Under the pieces are notes generated by a model that searched no databases, was not told where the DNA came from, and worked only from the letters and a program-made list of their open reading frames with translations. Made by a program: the position numbers and the translations under genes. From Auriscalpium vulgare (Eukaryota; Basidiomycota; Agaricomycetes; Russulales; Auriscalpiaceae): DNA of 64,000 nucleotides. The stretch lies in NCBI GenBank assembly GCA_019915015.1, contig JAHBBC010000051.1, positions 1-64,000 of the forward strand, in the 5' to 3' direction. Shown in pieces: positions 51,089 through 61,617 of the stretch; positions within the stretch are counted from its first letter, which is position 1; each line of letters begins with the position of its first letter.

Positions 51089-51109
51089 AGATCTCACCAA
51101 GTGAGATCT
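51089..51109 (+). other. Perfect 9-bp hairpin between pol and the third ORF
   Basis: AGATCTCAC, loop CAA, GTGAGATCT, in the 160-nt gap between the pol stop and the ATG of the third ORF. It may affect expression of the downstream ORF. Confidence 0.8.
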
Positions 51110-51185
51110 TCATCTAGGCGCGTGGATGCCTAAAAGGATCTGAAGTGCGCCAACGGCGACTTCAGCACTTTCTGCTACCACCACC

Positions 51186-53275
51186 ATGTCATCCCAGTCG
51201 TCCCGCAACACCGCCCCAATCGTCCCCGCCTCGTCCACTGCTCCCTCCAACCCTGCTGCGCAAGCAGCAGGGCCTCCAGCCCCTACGGGACTGGAGTCGG
51301 TGAACACTGCGCCGCGCACGGGCTTGCCCGCCGACGCAATGAACACCGAACCTGATGCGCCGCCGCTGTTCGCAGCTACGGGTCCGGCTCTCCAGGAGTG
51401 CCAAGCGACCCGACCCCCGACGTGCCAGTGCGAGTCCGCATCCCCAACGTCGGGGGACCCCATTGGACCTTCGATGGGGAGAGGTTCCAGTTCAGGCATT
51501 CCCACAACTGCCTGGTCTGTACCTCCTACGCGCTCCACCTCAACGACGGGTCTTCCAGCTGGGAGCACGCGGAAAACGCGTACGAACGCGCCCGCAACAA
51601 CCTCGTCGAAGACGGTATCGACCGCGGCCTCGCCTTCGCAGCGGAATCGGTTGACCGAGTCCGCCGCACGGAGGCAGAGGCACGTCACGAGCTGCAAGAC
51701 AAGCTCGATGACGCCCTCGGCTCGCGCGACCGAGCGCGCCAGACCGAGGAGCGCCTCCGTCTCGAACGGAATACGGCGAGAGAACGCGTCTCTACGCTCG
51801 AGGCAGAGCTAGAGACGGTGCAGCGCAAGCTGCACAACTTGACCATCGTCCATGACGAGATGAAGGCCAAGCAAAAGCCCGCGCCTCAGGGACCGCAGGG
51901 CCCTCCACTCTCTGACGAAGAAGAAGAGTACCTCGAAGACTGGGCAGCAGCCGTCGAGGAGTCTGCCCGCGCCGCGAGCGCGAGCGGACCGCCGCCCACC
52001 AAAAAGCGGAAGCGCGCGGCAGCGCCGGCTGCCTCCACCTCCTCCGTGCAGGTTGGAGCACCGTCACCGTTCCCGCACGTACACCCTCCGCCGCCCACGT
52101 CCGCAGGCCGGCAGCCCATTCCGGGGCACCCTAACCGCCGAGGACCGCCCATCACCGGATGGGCAACCTTCGCGCCACGAACTGGCCCGGAGGTAAAGGA
52201 CTTGATGCTCGCCGCCGAAGGTGACCTCATCGCTTGGCTGCGAGCAAAGTCCCTCGTCGGTCCCGCCGCGTCCAAACCCTCGGCCACGCGCACACCCGCA
52301 GAGCGCACGCTCTCCGCGCTCTGGCCACGCGTCAAACTGCTCAAGCCGGACGCTGGCACAGGGGGAGGGGTGAGTATGGGCTCGCAACCCATACCCAGCA
52401 GCTCGACGGTCGCGCCGAGCACGCAACCCGCCGCGACTGCAGCCGTGGTGCCACCGCCGGCTGTCATTGCCACTGCGGCACCCAGTTCCACGCCGCAGAA
52501 GGCGTCCAAAGCGTCCAAGGGCAAAGGGAAGGCAGTAGAACGCCCCCCTTCACCCGTAGACGCCGCCGTCGAGCCAGTGGCTCCGGCCAAGAAGGCGAAG
52601 AAGTCCAAAGGAAAGGGAAAGGAGCCCGAGCGCCCTCCCTCGCCGATGGACACCTCTGTGGAGGAACCGGCAGCTAACACTGCCCAGCCCTCCACACAGG
52701 AACCGACGTATCGCCAAGACGTCGGGGTATGGGTGCGGTACGTGTTCGACCACCCATCCAAGCGACCCCTCGGTGTGCAATTTCGCAACACCCCGGGGAT
52801 CCCTGCAGGCTACCCCGAGAGCGCCGCGCTGGACCAACACCTCGCGGTTCGCCGGGCCGGCCCTGCCGGGAGCAACGGAGTCGAGCATCCCCAGCATGAG
52901 GAGTTCGTCCGCATTGCGGAGGAACTGTTCTCCGTGCGCGGGATGTTCGAGGCTCTCATCCGAGACCAACGGTACTCCCGCGCCGCCAATACCCACCCTG
53001 TCCCCTTCACTGGAGACACGCGTCACATGACGCACAGCCAAGTCGCGCATCACTTCGCGCACTGCGGCTACCGCCCCCGGACCGTATCCCTCTCCTACTT
53101 GGAGAATTACGCCGTAGGGCGCCGTAACGAGCTGTTGGGCCGAGACCCTCTCTCGACGGCAGACTGGCCTACCGAACCCACGGTAGCCAGCCTCGTGAAG
53201 CGCTACAGCGCGACACGCCCACTCGTGGACGGGGTGTACATCAACGAATACCCCAACCGCTCGCTCGATCATTGA
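51186..53275 (+). CDS. Chromovirus third ORF, coiled-coil protein
   Basis: Starts at ATG 51186 (MSSQSSRNTAPIVP) in one frame and continues from about 51385 in another; a 1-bp discrepancy separates them. The second part (to 53275) contains a region with His/Cys residues (FRHSHNCLVC), a coiled coil (about 130 residues, RRTEAEARHELQDKLDDAL onward), a Pro/Ala/Lys-rich middle with KKRKRAAAP, and a globular C-terminal domain with VWVRYVFDHPSKRPLGVQF. No known family was recognised. A sense-strand extra ORF after pol is unusual; envelope-like features (signal peptide, membrane segment) are absent. Confidence 0.7.
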
Positions 53276-53566
53276 GCCCCCCTGATCTCAACGACAGGAG
53301 GGTCTACGACGACCGCTGCACCCCTTCCCACCGATGCCCTTGCCACAGCTGGGGAGCCCAGCGCCGCCGACGCCACCGCCGCGCAACGCGGGAGTGACGC
53401 CGAGGTGACTGACGTCGCCTCCTCGGCTGGCGAGGCTGCGGGGCCCACCAACATCGACAACGATGTTGCGATGATGGCGCTCGCAGATGCAGTCCCGCTT
53501 CCGACTCGTCGGACGGTGAACTGTAGGCCCGGGAGCGAATAGAAGAGGGGGCGGTTCGTTCAGGAG

Positions 53567-53592
53567 CCCCTGGCGCGGCTCCAGGGGGAGGA
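53567..53592 (+). promoter_or_regulatory. Hairpin and polypurine tract at the chromovirus 3' LTR
   Basis: CCCCTGG and CCAGGGG form a 7-bp stem whose 3' arm runs into GGGAGGA against the LTR. The purine run is the expected plus-strand primer. The placement of a hairpin directly before it mirrors the three modules of the other gypsy element. Confidence 0.7.
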
Positions 53593-53890
53593 TGTAAGAG
53601 GGGCGAACGCGTGTGGGCGCGCAACGCGCTCGTGCAGCGCTTGAGAAGCGCGACACGAGGCTACCGACGCGTGGAGCCAGCGCGTCGGTTCCCTGTGGCC
53701 AACTAGGCTGGCACAGGAGCCTAACAGATTGTTTGTATCTGTTAGGCTGTAGGCATTAGGCCGCGCCTCCTCGCTCTCGAGGAGGCACGACTACATCCAC
53801 TCACTTTTGTACGCATCCATCGTTGCCAATACGAGCACACGGGTCGCGTTCATCCCGAGGGATTGTTAAGTCTATCATCAAGCTATTACA
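53593..53890 (+). repeat. 3' LTR of the chromovirus
   Basis: 298-bp direct repeat of 43532-43829; followed by the target duplication ATGTG. Confidence 0.95.
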
Positions 53891-55390
53891 ATGTGTGGGC
53901 GGGCTGCGATCCGGTTGATTCATCGCCCATGCCTGATGAGACTTGCTCCTCTGGATACGGGGCGCGGGAGGATTCATTGACCGGGGGCGTTTCGTCCTTC
54001 CTTGGTGGCAAATTGGGACCGGAAGTCGGCTTGGGTGAAGATGTTTCGCCGGGTGGCGACTTGTCCGACGCAGGCCCTGATGGCTGGTCCGTAGACTTGG
54101 CGCTGGTGGTCGCAGTCGCAGCTTGGGACTTTGCCGTGTCTGATTGGCCACTGTCCTCTGAGCGCGTGGAGGGGCCAACTGCGGCGGGGGTTACGGGCTT
54201 GCCAGCTGGTGGCTGCACCGTGCCTGTCTTGCCCGATTTGCGCCGTGCTTTCTTCACCTCGCCCGCGTCGGCCTTCGCAGGCGTCCTGGATGTCTTGGCC
54301 TTCACTGGCGGGCTCTCCTCCTCGACGGCACCATCGACAATGTCCTCATTGCCTGCCTTGCGCGATTTCCGCCGCGGTTTCTTCACCTTGCCCGCGGGAG
54401 CCTTCGCAGACTTAGCGCCTTTGGATTTCTGGGCCTGGACCGCAAGGCTCTCCTCCTCCGACTCGACATCGGTGGGGTCGGCATCGTCGAGGTCGTCAGC
54501 GGTCGCCAATTGTTCTGTTCGATTGTAAGACAAGGATTCTGACAGGTGCAGTGGGACTCACGAAATGCTGGTTTCGAGCTCGTGAACACCTCTTGGATGT
54601 AACCTTTAGCGAACGATATGTTGTTCAGCCACACGTCTGGCGTCTGGTGTCCGATGAGACGGTAGACATGCACCGTCTTCGCCTGCGGTTGCCTCCAGAG
54701 ACGTCCGATAAGTTGCTGATCGGTCATGACGGACCACATCACATCCTGTGGGTGGTTTTTGTTAGAGCGTGAGAGACGAAATGAACTCCTTGCATACAAT
54801 GATAATGAGAACATTGGCCACGTGGAGATTGAGGCCAACTGTTCCCGCCTCGGATATGATCAGAACCCTTATGTTCGGATCGGTGCGGAACTGTTCAACG
54901 ACTTTACTCCGAGCGTCCATCGTCATGCTCCCGGTCAGCACGAGAGAGGAGGATTTGTTGAGAAGTTTCAGTTGCTGAGCTCGGTGATGAGGACAATGAC
55001 AACAGAGGAATCGTCGGAAGCTCACATTCTGCAGACGCGGATGGTTGAAGATGAAGAACGAGTAAATGACGACTTTGTCCGGGCTCACGTCCGTGACAGG
55101 CTCGTCTCCCCGTAGGTCTTCAACGGTTGGCGGTGATATAGCATCGCCATCGGCTACAGAAATGTCAGCGACGGACAACGACGATGGACAATGACTCGCA
55201 TACCCGCTGGTTGCTCATAGTGAAGCCCAGCTACGACGTGCTTGTCCTGAAGATGGTGGTTCAATATCTCCGCCACGTTGTCCAGCTTACGCGACGGGCG
55301 CCTGTCGTACTCTGCCATGGTGGCAGGGAGGGGTCCTACGTTAAGACAATCTGGGTGCGTGCTCGCAATGCGAAGGTCGAGATAGAAATC

Positions 55391-56000
55391 CTGTGGGATC
55401 AATAAATGGTAAGCACCCGGCTGCAGGGAGGGCGGAAAGCGACGGCTCAGAGGGTGCCGCACACATGAAATGTCCGTCCGAGACGGACACCCTGGGGGTG
55501 AGCCCAGTGCCGCCTTCGCAGACGATATGGCGTATGCCACACACATGAAATGTCCGTCCGAGACGGACACCCTGGGGTGAGCCCAATGCCTTCGCAGACG
55601 ATATGGCGCATGCCGCACACATGCAATGTCCGTCCGAGACGGACACCCTGGAGGGGAGCCCAATACCGCCTACGCAGAGTACACGGCGTATAGCGCACAC
55701 GCAGCGTCCGTCCGGGACGGACACCCTCATGACTGTCCATCGAGCACGCCGCGCGCGCTGTCCGTCTGGGACGGACAACTGAGGAGCTGCCTCCATGCAC
55801 GGTGCAGACGTCACACACGGCGCCCTCCACCGTGGAGGCGTTGCAGCCTCCTGCGGCGAGCAGCGCGTGCGCCTCGCTGTCCGTCCTCGGCGGCAGATTG
55901 CCATGGGGCCCTCGTTTGTGTCCCGGGGCTCCCCACCAGTACAAGCCGTCACAGTACGTCCGTCCGAGACGGGAAATGAGTAACTACGATTCACACTCAC
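55391..56000 (-). repeat. Expanded SNF2 intron with palindrome array
   Basis: 610-bp phase-0 intron (GTGAGTG..CACAG). Five clear palindromes (55471-55489, 55551-55569, 55627-55645, about 55705-55722 and 55759-55777) and two degenerate ones lie in tandem units of about 75-80 bp that also share ACCCTGG.GGTGAGCCCA and GACGATATGGCG. It is the positional counterpart of the 376-bp intron in the first SNF2 gene. Confidence 0.8.
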
Positions 56001-58571
56001 AAGTTTGGCCGGGTTCCTGATTCCGGCATCAGTCTCGAGTTGATCGACTGCGATTTGCTCCAGCACTTCCATCTCCCATGGGTGAGGCTTTTGAACCACC
56101 AGGTGTTCGCGATACGGGTAGAGACCAGAGATGGGCTTTCCGTCCGATCCGAGCGACTTACCCGTGCGACGTATCACACAGCCTTCGAACGCAACACGAA
56201 TTTCTTCAACGACTTGTCCAAGCTTCTCCCTGTGGTGCTTGCCGTAGGCAACGCCGGTCTGGCCCGCGATCGTCCTCGTGAGTACCTCCTTGGGTGGGCC
56301 TTGTTTCTTCGCTTCTTTCCGGTCCAGGGCAGTCCCCGAATTGACGGTCTTCTGCCATTTATTGATGCGGTCTTCACATGCGTCGGCGAACGCTGCAAGC
56401 CCAAGTGCGCGGCCAAGGTTGCAAAGATCCTGCGGTTGAGGTCAGAGCATGCGTGATATCGGCAGTCTAGATTACAGTCACCTTTGGGTGTGTTTGGACG
56501 GGTGTCGCGGTCATGGCAACGAAGACTCCCGACTTGGCTCGAAGCGTCCGACCTGTCATGTACATGAAATAACCTTCCTCAGAACGTGGGCTTCATCGAG
56601 CGCAGTCGCCGCGAAGGTTTCGCCGAAGACGGTGTGAGGCAGCTTGTTGGCGATGTTCGGCATCTCGCGCGGTGCGAACGCCTTTTTCCTAGGGTCTGGG
56701 ACCATGACGTGACGGAAGTCGGACATAGCGGCCTATTGGGTGTCAGCTCAGCTCGCTGAGGTTGAGCAAGTTGACAATACCGTAGTCGACATCAGCAGGA
56801 TGGTGTTATTGTAGCGGTTCCCTGTCCTCTTTTTGATCTCGTCCAGAGCGCCTAAGCGCCTCAGGATGCCCCCGGTGATGGGCTGGACTGGAATCGAGTC
56901 GGCGCGAAGGAACCTCGCGACCTCATGAGCCACCTGACCGACGAGGCCAGGCGGAACCACCATCAGAAACGGAGCGTTGGGGACGCGTCCGGTCTGATGG
57001 TTTGGGCCGCCGAACCTCTTTCCTGCTGCTGCGGATAAGGAACCACCGGCTGCGCCTAAGATGTCGCACCACTCACCAAATTGACCTGGGTAAGGTCGGC
57101 CTTGCCGGCGCTCATCCCTACACCACGCGAGCATCGCAAAGAAACCGAGGACTTGCAGGGTCTTTCCAAGACCCACGTCGTCCATGAGGAGGACAGGTTT
57201 ACCCTCGAATGCACAATCGAGCATTCTGCAGATGCCAACAAGTTGATGCCAGTGTGGCACCAAGGGCACGCCATTGCTCTCCTCCTCGAACCAAGCCCGA
57301 TGCAGCGATGGTACCTTGCTGCCTTCCAGGTCCACCTTCGGATGGAAGAACGGCAATTGGCCCGTCGTGATCCCGAGCGCCTGCCAGAGTTGTTCAACGG
57401 TGTAGTCCTTGTATTGATCGACGCCGGTGGTCCACTCCGCGTTGCTCAAGTCGCCCATGGCTGCATCGGCCGACATTGGCACTGGGTGGTCCGTTCGCTC
57501 TTCGTCGGGATCTTCGTCTCGACTGAGGTGACGCGCCCAGGGGATGAGGTCCCCGCTGCCTGATTCACTCGCTATCTTTTCCAAAGCCTCGCGCATCAAT
57601 TTCGGGAGCTCTGCATGTTGTCGTCAGACAGTCTGCTTGCTCCATAGCTCTAGCACTTACTTGCAGTCTTGTCCGGCTCATCGGGCTGGAGCCCCGCCAA
57701 AATGTCACGCACTTGCTGCTTCCTAGCCTCCAAGATCGTCACTGCCTCACCGTCCTGGCACTTGGTGACGATGGCCATGAGTTTGTTGGCCGTGGCCAAG
57801 TACTTACGGACCCCGTCGCCATTCGCGTTCCCCTCGAATATGCCTATGAGGGGTGAGCATGAGCAGACGAGCAGTTACACATGTCCTACATACCAGTCCA
57901 CCGCACAGTCAGGTCTTGCTCGTACTTCGTTCGAGTCTTTTTCATGCGTGTATGGCTTGTCCGCCATCCATCCCAGACATTGTTGATCAAGCAACCGACA
58001 ACGTTGCGTAGCTCGGGGGTCAGGAGGGCCGCGCCCGACTTGGTGATAAGGAATGCTTCATCGCCAAACAGGTGTCTGGCGATGTTCTCGTAGCTCACCG
58101 AGAGCTCGGTGTAAGACGGGAACTATGGCGCCTTGAGTGAGAAACTATCATGGACAGTGGGTAACTCACCTCAGATTTTTGCATCGCAACAATATATTCA
58201 TAGGGATTGACCTCTTCGACCTCCTCTAGAAACTGCCTGACGCTCTGCGGCACCTTCCACTTCTTCCAAACATTGGCGTGCCACGTGTGTGCAATCGCCC
58301 GGCCTTCTCTGTACTCCTCGTCGCGCGCCCTCTCTTTCGTCTCTTGGACCGTGAGCAGCCTTCGGGGTTTCAGGTCGTCGCCCCTGACATGCTTGGCAAA
58401 CGCACACGCAGTATCCAGTTGTGACTGCGAGAGGTTGGGCACAGTTTCAGGCCTTGCCTCTGTGGCCCAGGGCGGAATATCGCCGCCCGTGTACTCAGTC
58501 CACTCGTAGCTATCGACGAAAAGGTGCGTTGGCAGAAGGACAGTGGCGAGCATATACGACAAAGTGGGCAT

Positions 58572-59409
58572 GGTGGGGAAAAGAGAGGGCGACTGAGACC
58601 CAACTCGTGCTGGTTATATACTGCCTGGCCGATCGAATTTAGGAGCACATGACTCACGGCAGCACCAATGCGGACGGGCACGCGTGTCAAAGCCAAAGCG
58701 GGTCCGGGGATGCCGAGCGCGAATATGACCCGGAACCGGCCGAGCAGATGTGGCTCAGTGATTTCCCTACTCGTGCGGGTGTCGCGGTCATCAGGCCCAA
58801 ATGGTCCTGAGGTGTACGTTCGGAAGGAGAGCAGTATGCGCGTCGATGCCGCCTCCAACAATCCCTTGAAAGGCTTCGCACAGCTGCTATAAACATTTTC
58901 CCTGGGCTTAGTGTCCCGACGGGCGTTCCCTCCCAGGGCAATGACGACTGACCACTCCTTCCACAATTTGTGATGGGCTGAGCATTTTAACACGGCCTGG
59001 AATGCTCATGGCGTCCGTCCCGGACGGACACCGCGGGGACCGTCCTCATGCTGAGGCAAAACAGACGGCGTTCCACGGGAGGTATATCTGACCCGCGTGG
59101 CCTCTTCTGTCCATACGACCCTGCGGGGCGTCCGTCCAGGACGGACACACGGGGCTGTACCGCTGGGGCGTACCTTCGTCACCGGCGAGTCAACCCCAGG
59201 ACCGACGTGTCCGTCCAGGACGGACCGCCCGCGCCCACCATCTACGCTGTCCGCAGGCACAGCGCTCCACTCAGGTCACGCAGGTGTCGCATCAAAATGT
59301 TCATCGCAAATCACTCCAGGGGGGGCAACCTGAGCGGTCCGCTTCAATGCTGCGTGAACCGTGTCTTCAAATAGACCCTTAACCACAAATACCTACACCA
59401 CCTTTTCCC
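58572..59409. other. Intergenic region between the SNF2 and F-box genes
   Basis: 58614-58620 TATATAA serves the SNF2 gene. An open frame at 58993-58370 is not convincing as a gene. Palindromes lie at 59012-59030, 59130-59147 and 59208-59226. Confidence 0.5.
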
Positions 59410-60779
59410 TCAATACCCGTATTCCACGGCCTCCAGCCCTATCTTTAGCCCTGGAGCGTTAACCTCCCAATCCGCGAATGTCCCCCTCGTCATCTTGCAG
59501 CGTAAAGCCTCGACGGAAAACGTATCCCGCGTCCGACTCTTCCTCCACCTGTCGACATCCTGAGGGAACGTCGCCTTGGTGTACATGATGAAATCGACTT
59601 GCACAATGACCAACTTTGTCAAGCTGGGCAGATAGGACCCGTCCAAGGGCGCTTCGCCCATCGCCTCGCAGAAAGTAATCGCGCTTTGGCCAAAGACTTC
59701 CACTGTACGCAGGACGTGGGCTGATGCCATCAATGACCTCCACGTCCACGGCGCGGCTGTTGGATCGCCGATGTTGTAGACCAGGTCAACCATTTTCAGC
59801 GCGGACGTGGCAACGACAGCGGCGTGGGCAAGGCGTAAAACCATCCCACGGTTCGAGAACGGCGCGACAACGATGATGGAGGGTTTGTGGCCGGCCCGTT
59901 GAGCGCTGATTGCGATCTTCCACCAGCGCCCACTCTCACGGTCTATGGTCAATTGGTGGGAGATCTCTTGGTCCGTCTCCTGGAACCGGCGTTAAACTCT
60001 TGATCACATCGCAACAAAACTGGATCTGTCCTCACCATTGCCATCTGTGTGGGGGGTTTAGCTAACACTGCCAGAAACCCTTCGGCCGCCTCATGGTCCG
60101 GCACCTGGTGATGCTTAACGAAGATCGTGCGCTGGCAGGTGGAGGGATGTTGGACGTGCGAGATGAGCATAGAAACCATCCGGAGAGAGCCTGAGTCCTG
60201 CCAGGTAATCTCCAGTACCTCCAGTCTCGCGAGAGTGATGATCGGCATGGTTCCCTCGATGTCAAGGGAAAGTTGAACTGTGACTTGAAGGGTTGTCAGA
60301 CCCGCAAACGCACCGGAGAACCGCAGTGCGTCCGACAACTCCAAACCCGGATAGAACCCCCCTCGAAGTATGAGTGACTTCAGCGGCACCGCAACAGCTT
60401 CCATAGAAAGGCGACTCCACAACTCGAGCGTATCGGGAGCGTTATCAACCCAAAACGTGAGGACCTCCAGGCGTTCCCGGGCGGATCGGATAAGTTGAAC
60501 CATCTCAGGCGCCAGTGCTCTTTCTCCGCGAGGGGGCTCTACAAACATAGTGATCAATGCGCAACCACTCCTGGCAAGGTGGCTCGAGACCGAGGCCAGC
60601 CCACGCCGAGTGTAGACTTTCGCCCACAGAGCCTTGAAGGCGAGACCAGCGTCGTGCCATCGCCTGCACACCAGCAAGACCGCCGTCCAACTGCACATTG
60701 TTGCTTCCGATTCTTCCACCTCCGCCTTTAAAATTAGAAATATGTGGCCAAGTGTTTCTGTCGCCAGACGTGACTGCAT
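59410..60779 (-). CDS. F-box protein 1
   Basis: ATG 60779. Exon 1 (60779-60036) and exon 2 (59979-59410), joined by a 56-bp intron (GTGAGG..CCAG), give 437 aa. The N-terminus has a mushroom-type F-box-like motif: LATETLGHIFLIL, then WTAVLLVCRRWHDAGL and FKALWAKV. The rest has weak leucine-rich character, as in the large expanded F-box families of Agaricomycetes. Such proteins recruit substrates to SCF ubiquitin ligases through Skp1; the substrate here is unknown. Confidence 0.7.
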
Positions 60780-60948
60780 TATTGACTGTTACCATCTCTC
60801 TGTCAGCATTTCGGCGAGAAGACTTGGGGAAGACCTACGGTGACCGGGGGATATAAAGTCATTCATCGAACGAACACCCCCGCCCCGCTTTTATTCTACA
60901 TGCTGTTACCAACCCCGGGTTGTTCTACGTTATATCCCTTGTCACACT

Positions 60949-61485
60949 GCGGTTAACAACCTCAGGCCGCCCGCGATTGACGGTTTTGTCCGTCCCTGAC
61001 GGACGCGTGCGCGCACGGCCAATATTCGCACGCATCACCCGGCGACCCTGACGCACACATGCGTGATGCGGTTAACAACCTCAGGTCGCCCGCGATTGAC
61101 GGTTTTGTCTGACGGACGCGTGCGCGCACGGCCCATATTCGCAAGCATCACCCGGCGACCCTGACGCACACATGCGTGATGCGGTTAACAACCTCAGGTC
61201 GCCCGCGATTGACGGTTTTGTCCGTCCCTGACGGACGCGTGCGCGCACGGCCCATATTCGCAGGCATCACCCGGCGACCATCACACATGCGTGATGCGGT
61301 TAACAACCTCACTCGCCCTTCAGGGACGGTTTTGTCCGTCCCTGACGGACGCGTGCGCGCATGTCCCATATTTGCGGGCATCGCCCGACGATCGATGCGG
61401 TCAACGATCTCAAATCGCCCCTGAGAGCCAGTTATGTCCGTCCCTGACGGACGCGTGCGTGCATGGCCCATATTCGCCGATGTAA
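60949..61485. repeat. Five tandem units of 99-119 bp with palindromes
   Basis: Each unit begins GCGGTTAACAACCTCAGG or a variant and carries TTTTGTCCGTCCCTGACGGA followed by GCGTGCGCGCACGG and a short GCATCACCCGGCGA block. Starts are about 60949, 61068, 61181, 61296 and 61394. In the second unit the left half of the palindrome is deleted. Confidence 0.9.
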
Positions 61486-61617
61486 TCGCGGCTATCTTGC
61501 AGGACCCGCGGCATCTTTTCGAATGCTCAACATTTCATCGCACGCCCATGTGTGGAACCAGAGCGACGAAATAATACAAGCCCCGATTCCAACCAAGGGC
61601 TGCAGGCAGCGAAATGA

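Larger units (their letters stand above)
43532..53890 (+). mobile_element. Chromovirus (Ty3/gypsy with chromodomain), complete and young
   Basis: 10,359 bp, 298-bp LTRs (43532-43829 and 53593-53890) that look identical, TG..CA ends, and a 5-bp target duplication ATGTG (43527-43531 and 53891-53895). It encodes gag-protease, an RT-RNase H-integrase-chromodomain protein, and a third sense-strand ORF. A purine tract (GGGGGAGGA) abuts the 3' LTR. Identical LTRs indicate recent insertion. The host is the last exon of the second SNF2 gene. Confidence 0.95.
42712..58571 (-). pseudogene. SNF2-family helicase-like ATPase, paralogue 2, split by a chromovirus
   Basis: ATG 58571 follows a TATATAA on the minus strand (58620-58614). 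Exons cover the N-terminal domain (58571-57660), motif I LMDDVGLGKTLQVL (about 57190), motif Ia (FLMVVPPGLVGQV, about 56950), motif II LDEAH (about 56590), motif III VAMTATP (about 56515), then a 610-bp intron (56000-55391), motif V EAGTVGLNL (about 54850) and motif VI QQLIGRLWRQPQ (about 54700). The last exon is a basic, disordered tail interrupted at codon level by a 10.36-kb element; it resumes at 43531 and ends at 42712 (KRPRAQ). The frame across the insertion is continuous when element and one ATGTG duplication are removed. The ATPase core itself looks intact, so a truncated protein may still be made. Confidence 0.75.

Noticed and set aside
58370..58993. 207-codon minus frame upstream of the second SNF2 gene
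   Set aside because: It overlaps the SNF2 first exon and TATA box, and no recognisable motif was seen.
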